This document shows positions 1 through 6,686 of a stretch of 36,908 bases of DNA, piece after piece (within the stretch, counting starts at the first letter, position 1; each line of letters begins with the position of its first letter). Source of the DNA: Spirochaetaceae bacterium (GTDB taxonomy: Bacteria; Spirochaetota; Spirochaetia; Treponematales; Treponemataceae). The stretch lies in the NCBI GenBank assembly GCA_017614995.1, contig JAGAAX010000044.1, forward strand, positions 1 to 36,908. Reading direction: 5' to 3'. The notes beneath the pieces are model-generated. The model was not told the DNA's origin. It saw only the letters and a list, made by a program, of their open reading frames with translations, and did no database searches. The translations under genes were made by a program, and so were the position numbers.

Positions 1-35
1 ACTTGGTACTTGGTACTTGGTACTTGGGGATATAC
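1..35. repeat. ACTTGGT heptanucleotide tandem repeat at left edge
   Basis: The window opens with four tandem copies of the 7-bp unit ACTTGGT, the last ending in G instead of T. The array may continue left of the window. The unit length is not a multiple of three, so a copy-number change would shift any reading frame that crosses it. Confidence 0.8.
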
Positions 36-126
36 CTGCAGCGCAGTTTGTGTCAAGTAGTTTGGCACAATTTCTTGAGAAAATCTCATATTTTTCTGCA
101 AAAGCTGCAAGTTTCTTATAAAGCAT
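1..126 (-). CDS. Possible partial gene, N-terminal 42 codons, leaderless
   Basis: An ATG at 126 on the minus strand opens a frame with no stop before the left edge. It begins MLYKKLAAFAEKYEIF and then crosses the ACTTGGT repeat. No family is recognised. Support comes from the promoter: TTGCGT (156-161), a 17-nt spacer and TAAAAT (133-138, preceded by TGC as an extended -10), ending 6 nt before the ATG, the same geometry as other starts in this window. There is no Shine-Dalgarno. The repeat might lie inside the coding frame, or the gene may be a short or broken remnant. Only the first ~32 residues look protein-like; after that the repeat dictates the sequence. Confidence 0.4.
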   Translation of the reverse strand, partial: MLYKKLAAFAEKYEIFSRNCAKLLDTNCAAGISPSTKYQVPS

Positions 127-132
127 GTTTAT

Positions 133-161
133 ATTTTAGCACAGCATTTTGCATTACGCAA
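133..161 (-). promoter_or_regulatory. Sigma-70-type promoter for the leftmost gene
   Basis: On the minus strand TTGCGT lies at 161-156 and extended -10 TGC-TAAAAT at 141-133, with a 17-nt spacer. The -10 ends 6 nt before the ATG at 126, so transcription should begin at or next to the start codon. Confidence 0.5.
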
Positions 162-296
162 TAAAAATATTTAAAATCTCTAATTTTTAGGCTACTTCCA
201 CCGCGTAAAGCAAGCGCACAATAGAACATTTACCTATTTTGCTTTCGGCTGTTGTGTGTCATAATTCCGGCATCACTAAATATCAGGAAGGATTCA

Positions 297-1562
297 ATGA
301 AAAACAAATTTCTTATTGTTTCATGTCTTTTGTACATTGCGGCGTTGCAGTGCGTAAGCTGCAGCGGAAAAAAAGAGACGGCAAAACAGAATGCCAAGAA
401 CGCACAGAATCAGGCAGAAAAAACGGAGGAAGAAACTGTTCCAATGAAACCGCTTTACGAGCTTGCCGCGCAGTACGGCTTTAAGATGGGCGGCGCAATC
501 GGCTACGAACAGATTGACAATGCAAAGCATAAAAAAATGCTTACAGATGATTTCAATTCTGTAACATTTACAAACGAGCTTAAGGCTTATTCGCTTTTAG
601 ACTGGGGCGTGCGCCAGAAAGACGGAATGCCGGCGCTCAATTTTACAAAAGCAGACAAAATGATGGACTTTGCGCAGAGTGCAGGTCTTAAAGTGCGCGG
701 TCATGTGCTTGTCTGGGACGCATACATGACTGAATGGTTTTTCTACGAGGACTATAAGAACAAGACTTTTGCATCAAAAGAGGTTATGCTCAAGCGGCTT
801 AAAAACTACATCGAGCAGGTCATCACTCACTTTGAGACAAAATACCCGGGCGTTATCTACGCATGGGACGTTGTAAACGAAGCTGTGGGCGACGGCGGCG
901 ACTTTAAGACTGACGACAAATGCCACATAAGAACCACAAGGGGCGGAACAAAAAACCTGTTTTACGAAACAATGGGCCGCGATTACGTCAAATACGCATT
1001 TAAATATGCTTATGACTGCGTTAAAAAGAACGGCTACGACATTACGCTCTTCTATAACGACTACAACACATTTCAGCCCGGCAAAAGAACCGCAATCTGC
1101 AACTTAATTGACGAGCTCAACGCCAAAGACAAGATTAACCCGGACGGCAGCAAGCTGTGTCAGGGCATTGGAATGCAGTGCTACGTCGGCGGCTACGGCA
1201 CACAGAACGGCTGCATGAACCCAAGCGACGTCCGCTCAATAAAAGAGTCAATCGAAACTTACGCGCAAAAAGGAATGCAGGTGCAGATTACCGAAATGGC
1301 TGTAAGAAACTATCAGAAAGACAATTATTCTGTAATCACACATGCCGAATTCTACGGAAAGCTTGCCAATATGATTAAAGACATCAACAGCACTTGTGAC
1401 GGCAGCTTTACATGCTGGGCAATATGGGGACTTCTCGACAACCCTTCTCTGCCTGAATCAGACTATTCTTATAAGATGAACGGCCCTTACTGCGGTCTTT
1501 TCACATGGGACTATAAAAAGAAGGACGCTTACAAGAAGGTAAACGAGGCGCTTGCAAACTAA
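297..1562 (+). CDS. GH10 endo-1,4-beta-xylanase, lipoprotein
   Basis: A glycoside hydrolase family 10 enzyme, expected to cut the beta-1,4-xylan backbone by a retaining mechanism. The acid/base Glu is in WDVVNEA (E195) and the nucleophile in QITEMA (E333). The GH10 hallmark WHVLVWD-like strand appears as RGHVLVWD, and the C-terminal domain ends with a CW-IWGL stretch. The start at 297 was chosen over an upstream ATG at 252 because AGGAAGG (285-291) sits 5 nt ahead of it and the protein then begins with a typical lipoprotein signal (MKNK, hydrophobic stretch, lipid Cys at 19 or 22). The 421-residue product should be tethered to the cell envelope, fitting a plant-fibre-degrading gut habitat. 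No xylan-binding module is visible. The neighbouring sugar ABC ATPase has its own promoter. Confidence 0.93.
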   Translation: MKNKFLIVSCLLYIAALQCVSCSGKKETAKQNAKNAQNQAEKTEEETVPMKPLYELAAQYGFKMGGAIGYEQIDNAKHKKMLTDDFNSVTFTNELKAYSLLDWGVRQKDGMPALNFTKADKMMDFAQSAGLKVRGHVLVWDAYMTEWFFYEDYKNKTFASKEVMLKRLKNYIEQVITHFETKYPGVIYAWDVVNEAVGDGGDFKTDDKCHIRTTRGGTKNLFYETMGRDYVKYAFKYAYDCVKKNGYDITLFYNDYNTFQPGKRTAICNLIDELNAKDKINPDGSKLCQGIGMQCYVGGYGTQNGCMNPSDVRSIKESIETYAQKGMQVQITEMAVRNYQKDNYSVITHAEFYGKLANMIKDINSTCDGSFTCWAIWGLLDNPSLPESDYSYKMNGPYCGLFTWDYKKKDAYKKVNEALAN

Positions 1563-1620
1563 TTTTTTTCTGAATATGCGAAAAACTTTAGCGAAATTTC
1601 AGCAAATTGATAAAATTTGT

Positions 1621-1649
1621 TTGACAGCTGATTTTTTATAGCATAGAAT
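1621..1649 (+). promoter_or_regulatory. Strong consensus promoter for the ABC ATPase
   Basis: TTGACA (1621-1626), 17-nt spacer, TAGAAT (1644-1649). This is the closest match to the vegetative consensus in the window and predicts a leader of about 25 nt containing AAGGAG (1668-1673). Confidence 0.8.
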
Positions 1650-1680
1650 AGAAAACATAAAATAATTAAGGAGTCCTTAA

Positions 1681-2793
1681 GTGGCAAAAGTAGAACTTAA
1701 AGGAATCGGAAAAGTCTACGACGGCAATGTCCGCGCTGTTGACAACGCGAACATCACGATTGAAGACCGTGAATTTGTCGTATTCGTTGGACCTTCTGGT
1801 TGTGGTAAGTCTACAACCCTGCGCATGGTTGCAGGTCTTGAAGACATTACTGAAGGTGAACTTTACATCGACGGCGAGTTGATGAACGATGTTCCACCAA
1901 AAGATCGTAACATTGCAATGGTTTTCCAGAACTATGCATTGTATCCGCACATGACCGTTTACGACAACATGGCATTCGGTCTTAAAATCCGCAAGGTTGA
2001 TAAAGCTGAAATCGAAAGACGTGTACGCGAAGCTGCACGTATCCTCGATATTGAAAAGCTTCTTGATAGAAAACCAAAGGCACTTTCCGGCGGTCAGCGC
2101 CAGCGTGTTGCTGTAGGACGTGCAATCGTTCGTAATCCAAAAGTATTCCTTTTCGACGAACCATTGTCAAACCTCGATGCTAAGCTCCGCGTTCAGATGC
2201 GTGCTGAAATCGCTGATTTGCACCACCGCTTGAACGCTACAATGATTTACGTTACACATGACCAGGTTGAAGCTATGACCATGGGTGACAAAATCGTTGT
2301 TATGAAAGACGGTAAAGTACAGCAGATTGGTTCACCACTCTATTTGTACAACCACCCTGTAAACAAATTTGTTGCAGGCTTCATCGGTTCGCCTCCAATG
2401 AACTTCCTCACAGTAAAGATTGTCGAGAAAGGCGGTCAGCTGCTTGCTGATGAAGGTACATTTGAAGTTGTTCCTACACCAGAACAGGCACAGGCTTTGA
2501 AGGCTTATATCGGTAAAGAAGTTTACTTCGGTATCCGCCCAGAAGACCTTACATACAACAAGACACCTGCAGCATCTAACAATATGCAGATGAAAGTTTC
2601 AGTTATCGAACCTCTTGGTGCTGAAACAAACTTGTTCTTGACAACAAAGTCTCAGTCAATTACTGCACGTTGTTCTCCAGACAACAAGTACACAATCGGC
2701 GAAACAGTAAACTTCACACCGATTATGGAAAAGAGCAAGTTCTTTGACAAAGACACAGAACTTAACATCTGCGAACAGGTTACATCTGCTTAA
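1681..2793 (+). CDS. msmK: Carbohydrate ABC importer ATP-binding protein (MsmK/UgpC/MalK type)
   Basis: Hydrolyses ATP on the cytoplasmic side to drive a sugar importer. It shows Walker A GPSGCGKST, signature LSGGQRQR, Walker B VFLFDEP, the H-loop VTHD, and a C-terminal regulatory TOBE-like domain from about residue 240 (GIRPED motif). At 370 aa it has the usual length. Translation starts at GTG 1681, 7 nt after AAGGAG. No permease or binding protein is adjacent, so, as known for MsmK-type proteins, it may energise several importers encoded elsewhere; this is inference. Codon choice and the near-consensus promoter suggest strong expression. A bidirectional terminator follows. MsmK, UgpC and MalK cannot be separated by sequence reading alone. 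Confidence 0.9.
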   Translation: MAKVELKGIGKVYDGNVRAVDNANITIEDREFVVFVGPSGCGKSTTLRMVAGLEDITEGELYIDGELMNDVPPKDRNIAMVFQNYALYPHMTVYDNMAFGLKIRKVDKAEIERRVREAARILDIEKLLDRKPKALSGGQRQRVAVGRAIVRNPKVFLFDEPLSNLDAKLRVQMRAEIADLHHRLNATMIYVTHDQVEAMTMGDKIVVMKDGKVQQIGSPLYLYNHPVNKFVAGFIGSPPMNFLTVKIVEKGGQLLADEGTFEVVPTPEQAQALKAYIGKEVYFGIRPEDLTYNKTPAASNNMQMKVSVIEPLGAETNLFLTTKSQSITARCSPDNKYTIGETVNFTPIMEKSKFFDKDTELNICEQVTSA

Positions 2794-2814
2794 GCAGCAG
2801 GCTTAACTTGCAGC

Positions 2815-2847
2815 AAAAAGGCTGTCCAAACCGGACAGCCTTTTTTT
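2815..2847. terminator. Bidirectional intrinsic terminator between convergent genes
   Basis: An 11-bp stem AAAGGCTGTCC / GGACAGCCTTT with a 5-nt loop AAACC, followed by T7 on the plus strand and by T5 when read on the minus strand. It lies between the ABC ATPase and the convergent RNase gene and can serve both. Confidence 0.85.
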
Positions 2848-2853
2848 GTGCCT

Positions 2854-4767
2854 TTATTTTTGTGCCTTTATTTTGAATGAAACGAGCTGTTTTGGAATAT
2901 CAATATTAGCCGGAACTACACTTAGTTCCTGATTGAGCGCAGCACCAGAAGGACAATTAACCTGGGTTTCCAAAGCCAGTTCAGGGATAAGCACAACAGC
3001 TTTATTGTCTTTTAATTCAACTATAACGCCAGTACCCACCCACTCCGGGTTCTGCTTTAGATAGCAGAGCGTCCAGTGCAGATTGCTTTTGCGCTCCGCT
3101 TTTACAGCGGCTGAAGCTGCTGCGTCACCGGCAGAAATGCGCTCAAGTACAGTATCTTTGTCCAAAAGCTTTTTGCCGTCTATAAAAGCCCTAAGCTGCT
3201 GGTGCGCCACTAAATCGCTGTAACGGCGCAGGGGGCTTGTTACCTGGCTGTACATGCCGAGCCCAAGCCCTGCATGATTAGCCGGCGTAATGCCCACGCT
3301 TCTTGAGCGCATTGAACGGCGCAGTCTGTACTGCCCTGCAAGCCCGTCAGGCAAATCTTTCGGAATATTCGGCTCGTCCTGGCTTACAAATGGGAACGGT
3401 ATGCTGTTCTTAAAGGCGAAACGCGCCGCGCCCTCACCTGCTAAAAGCATCATCTCCCTAACCATTGCAGAAGCCTTTGTCTGCAAAACCCTGTTGACTG
3501 AAATTTCAGGCTCAGCTTTGTCCGGGGCCTGTTTAACTGAAAGATGAACTTCCGGCAGCTCGATGAAAACGGCAGAATTAGCCTTTCTTCTTGCTACATT
3601 CCGCTCTGCAATGGCAAAAAGCGGTGCAAGTTCAGGCGAATCACAAAGTGTGTCTGCTTCTGTGTATGTAAGACGCTTAACCTTAATGCTTGTCTTTAAA
3701 ACCGCGGTCTCTTTTACGGCGCCGTTTTCGTCAAGCAAGATTCTGAACGACAGCGCATTTGACCATTCTTTTAAGCCGAGCGCATAGTCTTCAAGCGATT
3801 CTTCGGCAAGCATACGCGCCGCACCTTCCGGAATATAAAGCGTTGCACCACGGTTTCTTGCCGAAATGTCGATTGCAGAATCCGGCAGCACCGTGCTTGC
3901 CGGGTCTGCGATATGCACCCAAAGATATTTACCGTCAAAGCAGACAGCGTCATCAGGGTCTGCGCTCCATGCGTTGTCAATTGCATAAGCTACGGTCTCA
4001 AGCTTAAGGCGCTCTTCAACCGGCGGATGGCTTAAACGCTGCGTTGCAGACTGCATAGAAACGCCCCACCGCGACGGAAACGGATTGCGGTAATAAGGCC
4101 AAAAGCCTGTGTCTATAAGCAGCTTATGGGCATTCTCGTCAGTTTCTGCAAAACCGGCTTCTTTTAAGAACCGCGATTTTGTGCTTTTGCCCAAAGCGAA
4201 AGCCTCGATTTCCTGCATGAATTTTGCGTCATCTGGCAGATTAATCTTTTTAGTTTTAAGCCGCTGAATAAAGGCGGACCGCACAGCGGCCTCGTTATCT
4301 TTTTCAGATTTTTTCCGCATTATTTCAGCAGCTTCTTCTTCGCTCCGGCATGTATACCAGATTCCGTCTTGGTTTATAGTCTCTGCGAACAAAGGCGAAT
4401 TATGAAAATAATTGTAGATTCCCCATGAATTTTCAGGGGCGTAACTGCCAAAAACAAGCTCTGAAAGCTCGGCTATTGCTGTAGGCGCGTTGCCGTCAGA
4501 TATTAGAAGCTCTGCAACTTCTTTTGCAGAATCAAAATAAGTTTCAGATTTTTCGATAAAAGCTTCCGCATTTGCAAGCAGCTCTTTCGGCTGCACCGAA
4601 GAGTTTGCAGACTTATCACAGAGAAGCACAAAGTCTTTTTGTCTTACACTCTGCGTTGCATTCTGAAGTTTCGGGCCAGAAGCAAATTGAATAGTATATT
4701 TTTCACCGCTTTCAATAATTATGGCAGGCTGATTTTTGTAAATAACAATAGAACCGTTAGAAATCAT
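2854..4767 (-). CDS. RNase II/RNase R family 3'-5' exoribonuclease
   Basis: Predicted processive 3'-5' RNA exonuclease with an RNB catalytic domain. The Mg-binding cluster is in AIDNAWSADPDDAV (D264, D270, D272, D273); the downstream family signature reads YSQVTSPLRRYSDL with the RNA-contacting Arg residues. An OB-like N-terminus (residues ~1-60), a ~200-residue middle, RNB from ~255 and a short S1/OB-like C-terminus give 637 aa, close to the organellar/cyanobacterial RNase II type rather than E. coli RNase R. The ATG at 4767 has no Shine-Dalgarno; TATAAT ends 5 nt upstream, so the mRNA is predicted leaderless. It is divergent from parE and shares a short promoter region with it. Confidence 0.85.
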   Translation of the reverse strand: MISNGSIVIYKNQPAIIIESGEKYTIQFASGPKLQNATQSVRQKDFVLLCDKSANSSVQPKELLANAEAFIEKSETYFDSAKEVAELLISDGNAPTAIAELSELVFGSYAPENSWGIYNYFHNSPLFAETINQDGIWYTCRSEEEAAEIMRKKSEKDNEAAVRSAFIQRLKTKKINLPDDAKFMQEIEAFALGKSTKSRFLKEAGFAETDENAHKLLIDTGFWPYYRNPFPSRWGVSMQSATQRLSHPPVEERLKLETVAYAIDNAWSADPDDAVCFDGKYLWVHIADPASTVLPDSAIDISARNRGATLYIPEGAARMLAEESLEDYALGLKEWSNALSFRILLDENGAVKETAVLKTSIKVKRLTYTEADTLCDSPELAPLFAIAERNVARRKANSAVFIELPEVHLSVKQAPDKAEPEISVNRVLQTKASAMVREMMLLAGEGAARFAFKNSIPFPFVSQDEPNIPKDLPDGLAGQYRLRRSMRSRSVGITPANHAGLGLGMYSQVTSPLRRYSDLVAHQQLRAFIDGKKLLDKDTVLERISAGDAAASAAVKAERKSNLHWTLCYLKQNPEWVGTGVIVELKDNKAVVLIPELALETQVNCPSGAALNQELSVVPANIDIPKQLVSFKIKAQK

Positions 4768-4772
4768 GTCTC

Positions 4773-4801
4773 ATTATAGATAATAAAGCCCAAACCGTAA
4801 A
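4773..4801 (-). promoter_or_regulatory. Promoter of the RNase gene, leaderless geometry
   Basis: On the minus strand TTTACG (4801-4796), 17-nt spacer, perfect TATAAT (4778-4773), then only GAGAC before ATG 4767. Confidence 0.7.
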
Positions 4802-4813
4802 GACCGCTTTGGG
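4789..4813. promoter_or_regulatory. Inverted repeat between divergent -35 boxes
   Basis: CCCAAA (4789-4794) and TTTGGG (4808-4813), 13 nt apart, flank the RNase -35 box and abut the parE -35 box. It could be an operator that coordinates the two divergent promoters, or chance. Confidence 0.3.
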
Positions 4814-4843
4814 TTTACACATAAATCAAAAGTGTGTTACAAT
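4814..4843 (+). promoter_or_regulatory. Promoter of parE, leaderless geometry
   Basis: TTTACA (4814-4819), 18-nt spacer, TACAAT (4838-4843), then 7 nt to ATG 4851. The expected transcription start coincides with the start codon. Confidence 0.65.
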
Positions 4844-4850
4844 AATACAC

Positions 4851-6677
4851 ATGGGTGGAAAAACAGCTAATTACGACGAATCAAAAATCAAGACGCTTAG
4901 TTCTCTTGAGCATATCCGTCTGCGCTCCGGCATGTACATCGGCCGCATAGGCGACGGCTCAAACCAGAACGACGGCATTTATATTCTTTTAAAAGAAGTA
5001 ATCGACAACGCCGTTGACGAATTCATAATGGGCAACGGCACTTCAATAGACATAGAAGTTAAAGACCGCCGCGTGCGTGTACGCGACTACGGACGCGGAA
5101 TTCCGCTCGGCAAGCTGGTCGAGTGTGTTTCTGTAATCAACACCGGCGCAAAATACAATGACGAAGTCTTTCAGTTTTCAGTCGGCTTAAATGGCGTAGG
5201 CACAAAAGCCGTAAACGCGCTTTCAAGCTATTTTAAGGTTATTGCAATCCGCGATGGCAAATGCGCAGAAGCCGTTTTTGAGCGCGGTGTGCTTAAAAGC
5301 GAGAAAAAAGGCAGCGTAAAGCCGGGCGTAAAAGACGGAACTTACGTTGAATTTGAGCCTGACACAGAAGTTTTCGGCGAATATGCATTCAACATGGAAT
5401 TTCTTGAAAAGCGCATCTGGAACTACGCATATCTGAACGCCGGGCTGACGCTCAATTTTAACGGTCAGAGCTTTGTAAGCGAAAACGGACTTTTGGATTT
5501 GCTGAACAAAGAAATCGAGGACGATTCGATTTATCCTTTGGGCTATTACCGCGGAAAGCAGCTTGAATTCTCTTTTACGCACACAAACGCTTACGGCGAG
5601 AACTACTTTTCTTTTGTAAACGGACAGTATACAAGCGACGGCGGCACTCACCTTTCAGCATTTAAAGAAGGCTTCTTAAAAGGCGTCAACGACTTTTTTC
5701 AGAAAAACTACAAAAGCGAAGACATACGCGAAGGCATGACCGCCGCAATTACGGTAAAAGTGCAGGCACCTGTCTTTGAGAGCCAGACAAAGAACAAGCT
5801 CGGCAACACAGACGTGCGCGCATGGATTGTGCCCGAAACAAAAGCTGCTGTAGACAACTGGCTCAGGCGCAACAGCGAGGCAGCAAAACAGCTTCAGCAG
5901 AAAATCGAATCTAACGAGAAACTGCGCACAGAGCTTAATTCTGTCAAAAAAGAAGCAAAAGAAGCGGCAAAGCGCATAAGCATAAGAATCCCGAAGCTTA
6001 AAGACTGCAAATATCATGTGCAAGACGGCAAAAAAGGCGAAAACTCGATGATTTTCATCACAGAGGGCGATTCTGCATCGGGCACAATGACACATTCAAG
6101 AGATGCAAACTATCAGGCGATTTTCAGTCTGCGCGGCAAACCAGAAAACATGTACGGCCGCAAGAAAAGCGACATCTACAAGAATGACGAGCTTTATCAG
6201 CTTATGATGGCTTTGGGAATTGAAACAGACGTTGAGAATCTTAAATATTCCAAGATTGTAATTGCAACCGATGCCGATAACGACGGCTTTCATATTAGAA
6301 ATCTAGTTCTTACGTTCTTCCTCGGCTATTTCGAAGAGCTTGTTACAAGTGGCCGCGTTTTCATTCTTGAAACTCCGCTTTTCCGCGTAAGAAACAAAAA
6401 AGAAAACGTGTACTGCTATTCAGAAGACGAACGCGACAAGGCGCAGAAAAAGCTCGGCGCATCTTGCGAGACCACACGCTTCAAAGGTCTTGGTGAAATA
6501 AGTCCTTCAGAATTCAAAGACTTTATATCGCAAGACTCGATTCATCTTACGCCGGTTGAGATAAGCCAGCTGAAACTTGTACCGCAGCTTCTTGCCTTTT
6601 ACATGGGCAAAAACACACCTGACCGCCGTACATTTATAGAAGAGCATCTGCTGAGCAATGCAGACATTGACGTTTAA
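4851..6677 (+). CDS. parE: Topoisomerase IV subunit B (ParE)
   Basis: ATPase subunit of a type IIA topoisomerase that separates daughter chromosomes. The GHKL ATPase motifs are visible (EVIDNAVDE, DYGRGIP, GLNGVGTKAVNAL), followed by the transducer and a TOPRIM domain with FITEGDSASG and ATDADNDG. At 608 aa it lacks the long insert of many GyrB proteins, and it is directly followed 9 nt later by the A subunit, which lacks a GyrA box, so topo IV is preferred over gyrase. The start at 4851 is chosen over a TTG at 4809 because the -10 box overlaps the upstream region; no Shine-Dalgarno exists, so the message is probably leaderless. Confidence 0.88.
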   Translation: MGGKTANYDESKIKTLSSLEHIRLRSGMYIGRIGDGSNQNDGIYILLKEVIDNAVDEFIMGNGTSIDIEVKDRRVRVRDYGRGIPLGKLVECVSVINTGAKYNDEVFQFSVGLNGVGTKAVNALSSYFKVIAIRDGKCAEAVFERGVLKSEKKGSVKPGVKDGTYVEFEPDTEVFGEYAFNMEFLEKRIWNYAYLNAGLTLNFNGQSFVSENGLLDLLNKEIEDDSIYPLGYYRGKQLEFSFTHTNAYGENYFSFVNGQYTSDGGTHLSAFKEGFLKGVNDFFQKNYKSEDIREGMTAAITVKVQAPVFESQTKNKLGNTDVRAWIVPETKAAVDNWLRRNSEAAKQLQQKIESNEKLRTELNSVKKEAKEAAKRISIRIPKLKDCKYHVQDGKKGENSMIFITEGDSASGTMTHSRDANYQAIFSLRGKPENMYGRKKSDIYKNDELYQLMMALGIETDVENLKYSKIVIATDADNDGFHIRNLVLTFFLGYFEELVTSGRVFILETPLFRVRNKKENVYCYSEDERDKAQKKLGASCETTRFKGLGEISPSEFKDFISQDSIHLTPVEISQLKLVPQLLAFYMGKNTPDRRTFIEEHLLSNADIDV

Positions 6678-6686
6678 GGAAAATCT

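Noticed and set aside
252-296. Upstream ATG at 252 as start of the xylanase
   Set aside because: No Shine-Dalgarno precedes it and it would bury the lipoprotein signal peptide behind 15 extra residues; AGGAAGG points to ATG 297.
1562-1620. Terminator after the xylanase gene
   Set aside because: Only a weak, interrupted CTGAA/TTCAG pairing without a proper T-tract is present.
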